From the NCBI GenBank assembly GCA_004010935.1, contig CP026511.1, positions 3,410,001 through 3,474,000 of the forward strand: a DNA stretch of 64,000 bases. The letters run 5' to 3'. The number at the start of each line of letters is the position of its first letter. The first letter of the stretch is position 1. This document shows positions 10,624 to 22,101 of this stretch, one piece after another. The position numbers were made by a program, and so were the translations under genes. Source of the DNA: Pseudomonadaceae bacterium SI-3 (GTDB lineage: Bacteria; Pseudomonadota; Gammaproteobacteria; Pseudomonadales; Pseudomonadaceae). The notes under the pieces were generated by a model, which saw nothing but the letters and a program-made list of their open reading frames with translations, did no database searches and was not told where the DNA came from.

Positions 10624-10947
10624 TCAGATGTTGAAGCTTTCGCCGCAGCCGCATTCGCCACGCACGTTAGGGTTGTTGAACTTAAAGCCCTCGTTCAGCC
10701 CCTCGCGGACAAAGTCGAGCTCCGTCCCGTTGAGGTACACGAGGCTCTTCGGATCGATGATCACCTTCACGCCATGGCTGTCGAAGACCGAGTCCTCTGC
10801 AGCTGCTTCATCGACGAACTCAAGCACGTAAGCCAGGCCGGAACAGCCGGTGGTACGTACGCCCAACCGGACCCCAAGCCCCTTGCCGCGCCCTTCCAGA
10901 GAACGGCGCACGTGATCGGCAGCAGCGGTTGTCATGCTGATAGCCAT
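10624..10947 (-). CDS. iscA: Iron-sulfur cluster assembly/carrier protein IscA
   Basis: A-type carrier, 107 residues, that accepts clusters or iron and passes them to targets. The three conserved cysteines are C35 (RTTGCSG) and C99 and C101 (GECGCGESF). The ATG at 10947 gives the conserved [13 protein letters not shown] start, with AGGGGG upstream. A longer frame to 11016 would run back into iscU and is not supported. Gene order iscU-iscA-hscB is typical. Confidence 0.96.
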   Translation of the reverse strand: MAISMTTAAADHVRRSLEGRGKGLGVRLGVRTTGCSGLAYVLEFVDEAAAEDSVFDSHGVKVIIDPKSLVYLNGTELDFVREGLNEGFKFNNPNVRGECGCGESFNI

Positions 10948-10957
10948 CGATACCCCC

Positions 10958-11350
10958 TTAGGCCTGCGGCAACCCTTTTTTCTCACGGTAATCGCGAACG
11001 GCCGCCTTGATGGCATCTTCTGCCAGTACCGAGCAATGTATTTTGACCGGTGGCAGCGCCAGCTCTTCAGCGAGCTGGGTGTTCTTGATGGTTTCCGCCT
11101 CTTCCAGCGTCTTGCCCTTCATCCACTCAGTGGCGAGAGAACTAGAAGCGATGGCCGAACCGCAACCGTAGGTCTTGAACTTGGCATCTTCGATCACGCC
11201 CTGCTCGTTGACCTTGATCTGCAGGCGCATCACATCGCCACACGCCGGAGCGCCGACCATGCCGGTGCCGATGGAAGGATCCTCAGCGTCGAACTTGCCG
11301 ACATTGCGGGGATTTTCGTAATGGTCAATGACCTTGTCACTGTATGCCAT
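10958..11350 (-). CDS. iscU: Fe-S cluster scaffold protein IscU
   Basis: Scaffold on which [2Fe-2S] and [4Fe-4S] clusters are built from sulfur supplied by IscS. 130 residues. Ligands C37, C63 and C106 and the modulating D39 are present ([27 protein letters not shown]). The HscA recognition motif LPPVK is at residues 99 to 103. It lies between iscS (47 bp upstream) and iscA (10 bp downstream). Confidence 0.98.
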   Translation of the reverse strand: MAYSDKVIDHYENPRNVGKFDAEDPSIGTGMVGAPACGDVMRLQIKVNEQGVIEDAKFKTYGCGSAIASSSLATEWMKGKTLEEAETIKNTQLAEELALPPVKIHCSVLAEDAIKAAVRDYREKKGLPQA

Positions 11351-11397
11351 GGTGCAATCCTCATTGAATCAGGCTATGCGGAACTCGACCGTTCGAA

Positions 11398-12612
11398 TCA
11401 GTGGGCTGCCCACTCGACCTGCGAAATATCGACGCCATCCTTGAACATGTCCCACAAGGGTGAAAGCTCACGTAGTTTCGTTACCGCCTCGCTGACTTTC
11501 TGCGCGGCGTAATCGACTTCCTCTTCGGTGGTGAAGCGACCGAAAGTGAAACGGATCGAGCTGTGTGCCAGTTCGTCATTGCGACCCAGCGCGCGGAGTA
11601 CATAAGACGGCTCCAGCGAAGCAGAGGTACAGGCCGAACCAGAGGAAACCGCCAGGTCCTTGAGCGCCATGATCAGCGACTCGCCTTCGACGTAGTTAAA
11701 ACTCAAGTTCAGATTGTGCGGCACCCGTGCGGTCATACTGCCATTTACGTACAACTCTTCCAGATGCTCAACCTGCTTGAAAAAGCGGTCGCGCAGCCGA
11801 GTGATACGCTCGTTTTCTGCGGTCATTTCTTCTTTGGCAATGCGGAACGCCTCACCCATGCCAACCGACTGATGCGCAGCCAAAGTGCCCGAGCGCATAC
11901 CGCGCTCATGCCCACCGCCATGCATCTGCGCTTCAAGACGTACACGCGGCTTGCGCCGCACATACAGAGCACCGACACCTTTGGGACCGTAGGTCTTGTG
12001 AGCAGAGAAGGACATTAGATCGACCTTCATTTTCTCCAAATCAATATCCACCTTCCCAGTCGACTGGGCGGCATCCACGTGGAACAGAACACCACGCGAC
12101 CGGGTGAGCTCGCCGATGGCGGCAATATCATTGATCGTTCCGATCTCGTTGTTCACGTGCATGATGGACACCAGCACGGTGTCGTCACGCAGCGCCGCCT
12201 CGACCATTGCTGGAGTGATCACGCCGTCTTCGCCTGGCTCAATGTAGGTCACTTCGAACCCTTCTCGTTCGAGCTGGCGAGTCGTATCAAGAACGGCTTT
12301 GTGCTCGATCTTGCTGGTTACGATGTGCTTGCCCTTGGACGCATAGAAGTGCGCCGCGCCTTTGATTGCCAGGTTATTCGACTCGGTCGCGCCAGATGTC
12401 CAGACGATTTCGCGAGGATCAGCATTGACCAACTCGGCGACCTGACGGCGCGCATTCTCGACGGCTTCCTCGGCTTTCCAGCCAAAAGCGTGAGAGCGCG
12501 ACGCCGGATTACCAAAGTTGCCTTCGGCAGTCAGACATTCGACCATCTTCTCGGCCACGCGAGGATCGACCGGCGTAGTAGCGGAGTAATCCAGGTAAAT
12601 CGGCAACTTCAT
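11398..12612 (-). CDS. iscS: Cysteine desulfurase IscS
   Basis: PLP-dependent enzyme that releases sulfur from cysteine for Fe-S clusters, thiolated tRNA and cofactors. 404 residues. The PLP lysine is K206 ([12 protein letters not shown]). The persulfide-carrying cysteine is C328 in the flexible loop [13 protein letters not shown]. The gene follows iscR by 30 bp and precedes iscU, so it belongs to the IscR-controlled operon. Confidence 0.98.
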   Translation of the reverse strand: MKLPIYLDYSATTPVDPRVAEKMVECLTAEGNFGNPASRSHAFGWKAEEAVENARRQVAELVNADPREIVWTSGATESNNLAIKGAAHFYASKGKHIVTSKIEHKAVLDTTRQLEREGFEVTYIEPGEDGVITPAMVEAALRDDTVLVSIMHVNNEIGTINDIAAIGELTRSRGVLFHVDAAQSTGKVDIDLEKMKVDLMSFSAHKTYGPKGVGALYVRRKPRVRLEAQMHGGGHERGMRSGTLAAHQSVGMGEAFRIAKEEMTAENERITRLRDRFFKQVEHLEELYVNGSMTARVPHNLNLSFNYVEGESLIMALKDLAVSSGSACTSASLEPSYVLRALGRNDELAHSSIRFTFGRFTTEEEVDYAAQKVSEAVTKLRELSPLWDMFKDGVDISQVEWAAH

Positions 12613-12642
12613 CAGGTATCTCCTATCAGGCTGTCGCCCTGC

Positions 12643-13134
12643 TCATTCGATGGCGGACGCTTCAATCTTATCCAGTTGCGGAGTCTGGCTATTGGCGCGG
12701 CGCATATCCTGACGCAGAGCCACTTCTTGAACCTCGCGGCGCTTCACCAGATCCGCCAGACTGATGCCACTCAAAAATTCGTGGATCTGCTGACTCAAAT
12801 CGCACCAGAGATGGTGGGTCAGACAGGTGTCTCCCGAATGACAGTCACCCAGCCCCTGGCAGCGTGTTGCATCTACCGACTCGTTGACCGCGTCGATGAC
12901 TTGTGCGACCTGAATGCCCGCCATTTCACGCGAGAGCTGATAGCCACCACCTGGCCCGCGAACACTGGTCACCAGGCTGCCACGACGCAACTTGGCGAAC
13001 AGCTGTTCGAGATAGGAAAGCGAGATGCCTTGCCGCTCGGAAATATCCGCAAGGGATACCGGCCCGTGTTGCGCATGCAGCGCAAGGTCGAGCATCGCAG
13101 TGACGGCGTAACGGCCTTTGGTAGTCAATCGCAT
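12643..13134 (-). CDS. iscR: Rrf2-family [2Fe-2S] regulator IscR
   Basis: Winged-helix repressor/activator that senses Fe-S sufficiency. 163 residues. The N-terminal wHTH begins [20 protein letters not shown]. Cluster ligands C92, C98 and C104, plus H107, are all present ([19 protein letters not shown]), so it should bind a [2Fe-2S] cluster like the E. coli protein. It is the first gene of the isc operon and probably represses its own promoter through the operator described at 13174 to 13198. Confidence 0.97.
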   Translation of the reverse strand: MRLTTKGRYAVTAMLDLALHAQHGPVSLADISERQGISLSYLEQLFAKLRRGSLVTSVRGPGGGYQLSREMAGIQVAQVIDAVNESVDATRCQGLGDCHSGDTCLTHHLWCDLSQQIHEFLSGISLADLVKRREVQEVALRQDMRRANSQTPQLDKIEASAIE

Positions 13135-13164
13135 CGGTTCGCACCAAGCATCATGGTTTGAGGC

Positions 13165-13198
13165 AAGTATGCAATACCCGACTATTTAGATCAACTAT
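13165..13198 (-). promoter_or_regulatory. isc operon promoter overlapping a type 1 IscR operator
   Basis: The 25 bp at 13174 to 13198 begin ATACCCGACT and end TCAACTAT. They match nearly every position of the known type 1 IscR consensus, an ATA-N3-GACT half-site and a matching right half. The main deviation is GATC where AGTC is expected. On the minus strand a -35-like TTGATC (13189 to 13194) and a -10-like ATACTT (13165 to 13170) with an 18 bp spacer overlap it. It sits 40 bp upstream of iscR, as expected for autorepression. Confidence 0.75.
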
Positions 13199-13317
13199 AA
13201 GTCCCATTAAATCACTCGGACTTTAGCCGCATGAGATGATCTCTACGGGGCGTAGACTCCACCGACTTGCCCGCAGACAGGAATCCATCATAACAGCACG
13301 CCCGCCCTACCGCACTT

Positions 13318-14094
13318 TCAGGAGCGGGGCTCTTCGCCCGCCCGCTTGACCTCAGCGAAATCCTCCTCACGCAGCTCGGGCATCTGCTTTGCACAATAAT
13401 CGCTGCCAAGTGCGGTCAACGCCTTACACATACCGTCCATGCGCTCCTCGACTGCCTGAACATGATCGAGCAACTGGCCGATAGCGCGCGCCACCGGATC
13501 CGGCATGTCCTCGGTCACACCGTATGCATCGAAACCAATCTTCTCTGCGATGGCCTTGCGCTTGGCCTGTTGCTCGTCATCGGACTTGGCAATAACCCGA
13601 CCCGGAATACCGACCGCGGTAGCGCCGGCCGGAACCGCACGAGTCACTACTGCATTGGACCCGATTTTGGCGCCTGCACCCACCGTGAACGGGCCAAGAA
13701 TTTTCGCCCCCGCCCCAACGATTACCCCATCCTCAAGTGTTGGATGACGCTTGCCCTTGCTCCAACTTGTACCGCCCAAGGTCACCCCATGATAGAGCGT
13801 CACGTCATCACCGATCTGCGCCGTCTCACCGATGACGATGCCCATCCCGTGATCGATAAAGAAACGGCGTCCTATCTGCGCGCCTGGATGGATTTCGATG
13901 CCCGTCAGCCAACGCGCCAGATTCGAATTCATGCGTGCCAGCCACTTGCAGTCGTTCACCCAAAGCCAGTGAGACACCCGATGAAACCAGACAGCGTGCA
14001 GACCCGGATAACAGGTGATGACCTCGAATGCGTTACGCGCTGCCGGATCGCGATGGAAAACGCTCTGGATATCTTCGCGCATGCCTTCGAACAT
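13318..14094 (-). CDS. cysE: Serine O-acetyltransferase
   Basis: Makes O-acetylserine from serine and acetyl-CoA, the first committed step of cysteine synthesis. 258 residues. The N-terminal helical part is followed by a left-handed beta-helix of hexapeptide repeats ([22 protein letters not shown], split here as IHPGAQIG and [12 protein letters not shown]; later [20 protein letters not shown]). The C-terminal tail is longer than in E. coli. The ATG at 14094 overlaps the trmJ stop (TGATG). Placement upstream of the isc operon links cysteine supply to IscS, which consumes cysteine (inference). Confidence 0.94.
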   Translation of the reverse strand: MFEGMREDIQSVFHRDPAARNAFEVITCYPGLHAVWFHRVSHWLWVNDCKWLARMNSNLARWLTGIEIHPGAQIGRRFFIDHGMGIVIGETAQIGDDVTLYHGVTLGGTSWSKGKRHPTLEDGVIVGAGAKILGPFTVGAGAKIGSNAVVTRAVPAGATAVGIPGRVIAKSDDEQQAKRKAIAEKIGFDAYGVTEDMPDPVARAIGQLLDHVQAVEERMDGMCKALTALGSDYCAKQMPELREEDFAEVKRAGEEPRS

Positions 14095-14870
14095 CAATCA
14101 CTTCTCCGCTTGTGGGGTTCGCCGCGGACGGCCTTCTGGGTTTCGGTAAGGATTCCGCGCAGAATATTCATCTCCAGCTTGCTTATACCGCTACGGCCGT
14201 AAAGCCTGCGCAGGCGAGGCATGAGATGCCGGGGTTTTTGGGGATCGAGGAAGCCAATTTCGACCAAGGTCTGCTCTAGATGACCGTAATAAAGCTCAAG
14301 CTCATCAGCCGTAACCGGCTGGGTATCAAGCATCGAGGTTGTTTCGAGCTTCTCCTGCTTGGTCGGCTGATCGTTCGCTGCCAGCCAGGCCATGCGCACT
14401 TCATAAGCGAGCACCTGCACCGCAGCAGCCAGGTTCAACGAACTGAAGTCAGGATCTGATGGGATATGTACATGGTACTGGCAACGCTGAAGCTCTTCGT
14501 TGGTAAGCCCGGCGTATTCCCGCCCAAACACCAACGCAACCTCACCGCCCCGCTCGACCTGCTCTAGACAGACCGTTCCGGTTTCGCGCGGATCCAGCAG
14601 CGGCCAGGGTATGCGGCGATCGCGTGCGCTGGTGCCCAGCACGAGACTGCAGCCCACCAACGCCTCCTCGAGCGTCGCAACGATCTCCGCGGAGTCAAGA
14701 ATATCGGTTGCACCCGAGGCCCGAGCGACGGCGTTCGGGCTCGGAAAGTCCTCCGGATCCACCAGCACCAAGCGGGACAAACCCATATTTTTCATGGCAC
14801 GGGCCGCACCCCCGATATTCCCGGCGTGACTGGTATTGACCAACACCACGCGAATGCTCTGTAGCGACAC
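14094..14870 (-). CDS. trmJ: tRNA (cytidine/uridine-2'-O-)-methyltransferase TrmJ
   Basis: SPOUT-class methylase that modifies position 32 of tRNA anticodon loops. 258 residues. The N-terminal knot domain has [19 protein letters not shown] and [11 protein letters not shown]. The knot motifs [16 protein letters not shown] and [15 protein letters not shown] are present. The C-terminal extension typical of TrmJ covers about residues 170 to 258. The start is a GTG (14870) with only a weak Shine-Dalgarno. It is divergent from suhB across about 150 bp and overlaps cysE downstream. Confidence 0.93.
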   Translation of the reverse strand: MSLQSIRVVLVNTSHAGNIGGAARAMKNMGLSRLVLVDPEDFPSPNAVARASGATDILDSAEIVATLEEALVGCSLVLGTSARDRRIPWPLLDPRETGTVCLEQVERGGEVALVFGREYAGLTNEELQRCQYHVHIPSDPDFSSLNLAAAVQVLAYEVRMAWLAANDQPTKQEKLETTSMLDTQPVTADELELYYGHLEQTLVEIGFLDPQKPRHLMPRLRRLYGRSGISKLEMNILRGILTETQKAVRGEPHKRRSD

Positions 14871-15022
14871 GGTTTTTTCTCTATCAGGAAGCAGACCGAA
14901 AGCTTACAGGAAGGATCCGCAGCTTCGCCATTAACCGTCTGAACGAGCCCTTGCCGAGCAACACGCCGCATAGGTTTCTGATAGAATTGCCGGCTTTCTT
15001 TAAACGACCAGGTATTTGATCG

Positions 15023-15838
15023 ATGCAGCCCATGCTGAATATCGCGCTGCGCGCCGCCCGTAGCGCTGGCGAAATGATTGTTCGTTCCACCGAGCGCCTG
15101 GACGTGATCTCGGTTAGCGAAAAGGACGCGCGCGATTACGTCTCGGAAATCGACCGCACAGCCGAACAACTGATCGTTGCTGCGCTGCGCAAAGCCTATC
15201 CAAACCATGGAATCCTTGGCGAGGAAGGCGGGCAGCTGGAAGGCAGCGGGGACGGCAAAGATTACCTCTGGGTGATCGACCCGCTGGACGGCACCACCAA
15301 CTTCCTGCGCGGCGTGCCTCACTACGCAGTCAGCATCGCTTGCAAATACCGTGGTCGCATCGAACACGCCGTGGTGATCGATCCGGTTCGCCAGGAAGAA
15401 TTCACTGCCAGCCGGGGCCGTGGTGCCGCACTCAACGGGCGCCGCCTGCGTGTCAGCGCTCGGAAAAGCCTGGAAGGTGCACTCCTTGGCACGGGATTCC
15501 CGTTCCGCGACAGCCAGCTGGACAACCTCGATAGCTATCTCAATATGTTCCGAAGCCTGGTAGGCCAAACCGCAGGGCTTCGCCGCGCCGGAGCGGCCAG
15601 CCTTGATCTGGCCTACGTCGCAGCCGGTCGCTATGACGCGTTCTGGGAGTTCGGCCTGTCCGAATGGGACATGGCCGCAGGCGCGCTATTGATTCAAGAA
15701 GCTGGCGGCTTGGTCAGCGATTTCAGCGGCAGCCATGAATATCTGGAGAAAGGCCAGATCGTCGCGGGCAACACTAAGTGCTTTAAGGCGGTGCTAACCG
15801 CCATCCAGCCTCATCTGACTCCAGCATTGAAGCGGTAA
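15023..15838 (+). CDS. suhB: Inositol-1-monophosphatase family protein SuhB
   Basis: Mg2+-dependent phosphatase fold; in E. coli SuhB also joins rRNA antitermination complexes (family knowledge). 271 residues. The metal and catalytic residues E67 (GEEGG), D86 and D89 (DPLDGTTNF) and D216 (EWDMAAG) are all present, so enzymatic activity is expected. It is divergent from trmJ and ends just before a bidirectional terminator. Confidence 0.95.
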   Translation: MQPMLNIALRAARSAGEMIVRSTERLDVISVSEKDARDYVSEIDRTAEQLIVAALRKAYPNHGILGEEGGQLEGSGDGKDYLWVIDPLDGTTNFLRGVPHYAVSIACKYRGRIEHAVVIDPVRQEEFTASRGRGAALNGRRLRVSARKSLEGALLGTGFPFRDSQLDNLDSYLNMFRSLVGQTAGLRRAGAASLDLAYVAAGRYDAFWEFGLSEWDMAAGALLIQEAGGLVSDFSGSHEYLEKGQIVAGNTKCFKAVLTAIQPHLTPALKR

Positions 15839-15850
15839 CCACAATCCCCC

Positions 15851-15880
15851 AAAAAAAACGCCCTTCTGGGCGTTTTTTTA
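15851..15880. terminator. Bidirectional rho-independent terminator
   Basis: The hairpin ACGCCC-TTCT-GGGCGT (15858 to 15873) is flanked by a run of A on the left and a run of T on the right. It can therefore terminate suhB on the plus strand and the convergent glycine-zipper gene on the minus strand. Confidence 0.9.
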
Positions 15881-15887
15881 TGTCTTG

Positions 15888-16421
15888 TCACTGCTGCGTC
15901 AGCACCAGCTGACCATCATGGACCGGAATTCTCTGACCAGGATCGCGATCCATCCGAACCTGCCCAGTCTTGCCCTCGAGATCGTACTCCACCTCGTAGC
16001 CGACGATTTTTTCATGGCTATCGGTGACCGTACTGCAGCGAGTTTCCGTTGTGCTATAGGTGTCATTCGCCTGCATGCGGCCTTGCACCTGATTGCCAGC
16101 GTAGCCACCGCCTACGGCTCCAGCGACCGTGGCAATCTTCTTGCCACTGCCGCCGCCAACCTGGTTACCGAGCAGCCCACCAACGACCGCACCCACGGCC
16201 GTGCCAGCAAGACGATTGCTGTCCTGCACGGGCCTCTGGCGCGTGACCGTCACGTCCTTGCACACCTCACGAGGAGTCTGGATGGTCTCCTTGACTGGCC
16301 TCACGGCCAGCACGCTGGCAAACTCAGGCCCTCGATCGACCAAGGTGTAGGTTGCAAAGGCACCACCTGCGCTCACCACAACCGCCCCCAGAACAGCACC
16401 CACCAGCATCGACTTGTTCAC
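15888..16421 (-). CDS. Glycine zipper 2TM domain protein
   Basis: 177-residue envelope protein. The N-terminal hydrophobic segment MNKSMLVGAVLGAVVVSAGGAFA is a signal peptide or signal anchor. A glycine-zipper pair (AGTAVGAVVGGLLGNQVGGG and KIATVAGAVGGGYAGNQVQG) covers about residues 73 to 115. The C-terminal domain (CSTVTDSHEKIVGYEVEYDL) is of the type found in SlyB/Rick_17kDa-like proteins. No lipobox cysteine is seen near the N-terminus, so it is not an obvious lipoprotein. It is convergent with suhB. Exact function unknown; family members affect envelope integrity. Confidence 0.8.
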   Translation of the reverse strand: MNKSMLVGAVLGAVVVSAGGAFATYTLVDRGPEFASVLAVRPVKETIQTPREVCKDVTVTRQRPVQDSNRLAGTAVGAVVGGLLGNQVGGGSGKKIATVAGAVGGGYAGNQVQGRMQANDTYSTTETRCSTVTDSHEKIVGYEVEYDLEGKTGQVRMDRDPGQRIPVHDGQLVLTQQ

Positions 16422-16493
16422 TGCGTCTTCCTTCTTCTACGGGCGAGGCCCGCGGCGGCGCGTTGGACCTGTTATGCCGCGAGAAGTTCCAAG

Positions 16494-17402
16494 TCAGGGG
16501 AGTTCGTCCACCTCTTCGACAACAGGGGGGATGAGATCTTCACGCGTCAGATTCAGCCACACCAGCAACATGCCAGCCACGTAGACGGATGAGTAGGTAC
16601 CAGCACCGACCCCAATCAGCAGAGCCAGCGAGAACCCCCACAGATTCTCGCCACCGAAAAACATCAGCGCGCCCACCGCAAGCAGTGTGGACACGGAGGT
16701 AGCAAGGGTCCGCAGCAGTGTTTGGGTGGTAGATATGTTGATGTTCTCGAGCAACTCCGCCTTACGCAGCATGCGGAAGTTTTCCCGGATTCGGTCGAAG
16801 ATGACGATGGTGTCGTTCAATGAATAACCGATGACTGCCAACACCGCCGCCAGCACCGTCAAATCAAAGGAGATCTGAAACAGGGAAAACACTCCCAGCA
16901 CCAGAATCACGTCATGGAACAACGACAGCACGGCACCAAGGCCAAACTTCCACTGAAAGCGGAATGCGACGTAAACCAGGATGCCGCCGAGGGCAAGCAA
17001 CATGCCCAGACCGCCCTGATCCCGCAGTTCTTCACCCACCGCCGGCCCAACGAACTCGACTCGCTTAACCGTTACAGCGCTGCCCGCGTCGCCACCTCTC
17101 AACGCTTCGGCGATGCGCTCGCCCAGCAGCGGATCATCGCCCGGCATACGCACCAGGACGTCAGTGGTGGCACCAAAGCTCTGAACTACCGCCTCATTGA
17201 AACCTGAACCAACTAGTTGAGAGCGCACCTGATCCAGAGCGATCGGCTGCTCGTACGAGAGTTCGATAAGCGTGCCGCCAGTGAAATCCAGACCAAAATT
17301 CAGTCCTTTCACCGCCAGACTAGCTAGGGACACAAGCGTGAGCACTACGGTCAGGGCAAACGCCACGTGACGTACGCCCATGAAATTAATTACGCGTTTC
17401 AT
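16494..17402 (-). CDS. secF: Protein translocase subunit SecF
   Basis: Inner-membrane RND-type accessory subunit that works with SecD to pull exported proteins through SecYEG using the proton motive force. 302 residues. The N-terminal membrane segment leads to the FGLDFTGGTLIELSYE motif. Five further helices include VLAVIGYSLNDTIVIFDRIREN, split here as VIGYSLNDT and IVIFDRIREN. It lies 12 bp after secD and is evidently cotranscribed. Confidence 0.97.
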   Translation of the reverse strand: MKRVINFMGVRHVAFALTVVLTLVSLASLAVKGLNFGLDFTGGTLIELSYEQPIALDQVRSQLVGSGFNEAVVQSFGATTDVLVRMPGDDPLLGERIAEALRGGDAGSAVTVKRVEFVGPAVGEELRDQGGLGMLLALGGILVYVAFRFQWKFGLGAVLSLFHDVILVLGVFSLFQISFDLTVLAAVLAVIGYSLNDTIVIFDRIRENFRMLRKAELLENINISTTQTLLRTLATSVSTLLAVGALMFFGGENLWGFSLALLIGVGAGTYSSVYVAGMLLVWLNLTREDLIPPVVEEVDELP

Positions 17403-17414
17403 CGTGCTAGCCCC

Positions 17415-19283
17415 TTAAATCCACAACTTCTTGAGATCGCGGCCACCGTAGATCAGGTTGACCATGGCGCGAGTCACGACGACGGCGGTGAACATGGAAG
17501 TCATGATCCCGAGCGAGAGCGTAACGGCGAACCCCTTGATAGGACCGGTTCCCATTGCAAACAGGATGCCCCCAACCAGAAGGGTCGTCAGGTTCCCGTC
17601 AACGATCGCCGAAAATGCCCGATCGAAGCCCTCATGAATGGCACGCTGCACCGACATGCCGTTGGCTATTTCCTCCCGGATACGCGAGAAAATCAGCACG
17701 TTGGCGTCAACCGCCATGCCCATCGTCAACACGATACCGGCGATACCCGGAAGCGTCAGCGTGGCACCCAGCATCGACATCAAAGCCGTCAGCACGATCA
17801 TATTGAACAGCAGCGCGACCGTAGCCAGCACCCCGAAGAACTTGTAGATCAGCACCATGAACACCGCGACGAAGAGGAAGCCCCACATCGCCGCCTCAAC
17901 ACCGAGCTGGATGTTTTCGGCGCCCAGGCTCGGACCGATGGTGCGCTCTTCGGCAAAGTACATTGGCGCGGCCAGGCCACCGGCACGAAGCAGCAGTGCC
18001 AGCTCGGACGACTCGCCTTGGCCGTCCAGACCCGTGATACGGAACTGACTACCCAGCGGCGACTGGATGGTCGCCAAGCTGATGACTTTCTTCTCTTCTT
18101 GGAAGGTCTCGACGCGAACTTCCTGTTCTACACCGTCAACCATCTGCTTGACGTAGCGAGTAGTAGGCCGCTGCTCGATGAACACCACTGCCATGCTGCG
18201 CCCGACATTGTTGCGAGTGGCGCGATTCATCAGATCGCCGCCATGGCCATCCAGGCGAATGTTGACCTGAGGCCGGCCATTCTCGTCATAGCTCGCCTGA
18301 GCGTCGGTAACCTGGTCCCCGGTAATAATCAGGTTGCGCTCAAGCTGGACAGGCGGACGCCCCTCCTCACGAAACTCAAAGCTCTCCGTTGTTGCACGGG
18401 CAGCATCGGCTTCGGCGGCCAGTCGGAACTCGAGGTTGGCGGTCTTGCCCAGAATACGCTTGGCTTCGGCGGTATCCTGTACACCTGGAAGCTCAACGAC
18501 GATGCGATTAGCACCCTGACGCTGAACCAGCGGCTCGGAAACGCCCAGTTCATTGACCCGATTACGGACTGTGGTCAGGTTCTGTTTGATTGAATATTCA
18601 CGAATTTCTGCCAGCTTGGCCTCGGTAATCGCCAAGCGCAGTACCTGCTGGCCATTACGCTCAGTGGAGGTCAGCTCGAAATCGTTGAAGCTCTTGCGAA
18701 TCAGAGACTGGGCAGCAGAAAGCGTGGCCTCGTCAGCGAAACCGAGCTGCACAGCATTTTCCAGCTGAGGGAGGCTGCGATAGCGCACGCGCTCCTTGCG
18801 CAAAAGACTCTTGATCTCGCCTTCGTACACGTTGAGGCGGGTCTCGATGGCTTTTTCCATGTCGACTTCGAGCAGGAAATGCACACCGCCAGACAAATCC
18901 AGGCCTAGCTTCATCGGGCTTGCACCCAAATCGCGTAGCCACTCAGGGGTCGTGGGTGCGAGATTGAGCGCAACCACATAAGCATCGCCCAGCGCCCGAC
19001 GCACTACGTCCTTGGCAGGCAGCTGATCGTCCTGATCGGTCAATCGCAACAGGCCGCCCCGCCCCTGCTCGTCCAGGTTCGCCGACTTGACCTCGATACC
19101 GGCTTCGGCAAGCGCCTTGCTGGCACGATCTAGATCGGCTTCAGTGACATTGAGCGAAGTCGCAGCGCCAGTGACCTGCACCGCAGGATCATCTGGATAA
19201 AGGTTGGGTGCCGAATAAATGAAGGCAATGCCAAGCACTACCACTATCAGCAGGTATTTCCAGAGGGGGAATCTATTGAGCAT
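17415..19283 (-). CDS. secD: Protein translocase subunit SecD
   Basis: Larger partner of SecF, 622 residues. The N-terminal membrane segment (YLLIVVVLGIAFIYSAPNLY) is followed by the large periplasmic P1 domain containing LGLDLSGGVHFLLEVD. The C-terminal five-helix block shows GMAVDANVLIFSRIREE. The operon order is yajC-secD-secF. The gene is separated from yajC by a GC-rich hairpin at 19301 to 19327. Confidence 0.97.
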   Translation of the reverse strand: MLNRFPLWKYLLIVVVLGIAFIYSAPNLYPDDPAVQVTGAATSLNVTEADLDRASKALAEAGIEVKSANLDEQGRGGLLRLTDQDDQLPAKDVVRRALGDAYVVALNLAPTTPEWLRDLGASPMKLGLDLSGGVHFLLEVDMEKAIETRLNVYEGEIKSLLRKERVRYRSLPQLENAVQLGFADEATLSAAQSLIRKSFNDFELTSTERNGQQVLRLAITEAKLAEIREYSIKQNLTTVRNRVNELGVSEPLVQRQGANRIVVELPGVQDTAEAKRILGKTANLEFRLAAEADAARATTESFEFREEGRPPVQLERNLIITGDQVTDAQASYDENGRPQVNIRLDGHGGDLMNRATRNNVGRSMAVVFIEQRPTTRYVKQMVDGVEQEVRVETFQEEKKVISLATIQSPLGSQFRITGLDGQGESSELALLLRAGGLAAPMYFAEERTIGPSLGAENIQLGVEAAMWGFLFVAVFMVLIYKFFGVLATVALLFNMIVLTALMSMLGATLTLPGIAGIVLTMGMAVDANVLIFSRIREEIANGMSVQRAIHEGFDRAFSAIVDGNLTTLLVGGILFAMGTGPIKGFAVTLSLGIMTSMFTAVVVTRAMVNLIYGGRDLKKLWI

Positions 19284-19300
19284 GACGCAGCCCGTCTAAT

Positions 19301-19327
19301 GACGCGGGGCGCCTTGCGCGCCCCGTC
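19301..19327 (-). other. Intergenic hairpin between yajC and secD
   Basis: A GC-rich inverted repeat, GGGGCGC (19306 to 19312) with GCGCCCC (19318 to 19324), is extended by a GAC/GTC outer stem with a small bulge. There is no U-run on the minus strand after it, so it is not a standard terminator. It could stabilise RNA ends or adjust the yajC to secD ratio. Confidence 0.45.
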
Positions 19328-19350
19328 GTTGGTGTTGAGTAGAAGTCAGC

Positions 19351-19680
19351 TCAGATGGCCTTCAGCGTGCCCTTGGGCAGCGTTGCGGCGATCGCCACCT
19401 TCTGGAACTTCAGCTCCACCGAGTCGGAGACTTCGATCACGACGAAGTCATCGGAAACCTTGGTGACCTTGCCAGCGATACCACCGGAAGTTACCACTTC
19501 GTCGCCCTTCTGCAGGCCGCCGATCAGGTTCTTATGCTCTTTGGCGCGCTTGGCCTGCGGGCGCCAGATCATCAGATAAAAAATGACCAGAAAGCCGACC
19601 AGAAACAGCCACTCGAAACCGCTACCAGCGGGACCAGCGGCAGCCTCTTGAGCATAGGCGGCGGGAATCAGAAAGCTCAT
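19351..19680 (-). CDS. yajC: Sec translocon accessory protein YajC
   Basis: Small single-pass membrane protein associated with SecDF. 109 residues. The transmembrane helix spans about residues 22 to 42 (FEWLFLVGFLVIFYLMIWRP). A cytoplasmic beta domain follows with LQKGDEVVTSGGIAGKVTKV. It lies between tgt (41 bp upstream) and secD, as in most proteobacteria. Confidence 0.96.
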   Translation of the reverse strand: MSFLIPAAYAQEAAAGPAGSGFEWLFLVGFLVIFYLMIWRPQAKRAKEHKNLIGGLQKGDEVVTSGGIAGKVTKVSDDFVVIEVSDSVELKFQKVAIAATLPKGTLKAI

Positions 19681-19721
19681 GTAGCACTCCTGTTGCAGAG
19701 ATCAGTTTAGTTATGGATTCG

Positions 19722-21901
<2,180 letters not shown>

Positions 21902-21972
21902 TGAAAGATCAGCACGGGGCATCAGGGGCGCAAAGCTTAGCGGAAACACCTCATTCTGACCACGCCAGACGA

Positions 21973-22001
21973 TTGACCGCTTCGCAATGCATCCCTATAC
22001 T
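21973..22001 (+). promoter_or_regulatory. Sigma-70 promoter of tRNA-Leu
   Basis: TTGACC (21973 to 21978) and TATACT (21996 to 22001) are separated by exactly 17 bp and end 13 bp before the tRNA. The bases just after the -10 box are GCGCCGCC. This is a GC-rich discriminator of the kind that makes stable-RNA promoters sensitive to ppGpp. Confidence 0.8.
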
Positions 22002-22014
22002 GCGCCGCCACTGT

Positions 22015-22101
22015 GCCTCGATGGCGGAATCGGTAGACGCAGCGGATTCAAAATCCGCCGTTGGTAACAACGTGAGAGTTCGAGTCTCTCTCGAGGCACC
22101 A
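22015..22101 (+). tRNA. tRNA-Leu (anticodon CAA)
   Basis: 87 nt class II tRNA with an encoded CCA end. The acceptor stem is GCCTCGA paired with TCGAGGC. The D-loop contains CGGTAGAC. The anticodon stem GCGGA/TCCGC encloses loop TTCAAAA, with anticodon CAA at 22049 to 22051. A long variable arm follows, and the T-arm is GAGAGTTCGAGTCTCTC. It reads UUG codons. No integration remnant is seen at its 3' end. Confidence 0.97.

Noticed and set aside
12079..13161. Plus-strand open frame of 360 residues antisense to iscS/iscR
   Set aside because: It overlaps two certain genes and runs through the IscR operator; no family resemblance.
17367..18593. Long plus-strand open frame antisense to secD/secF (408 residues)
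   Set aside because: It lies opposite a conserved gene, is His/Arg/Gln-rich with no family resemblance, and is typical of antisense frames in high-GC DNA.
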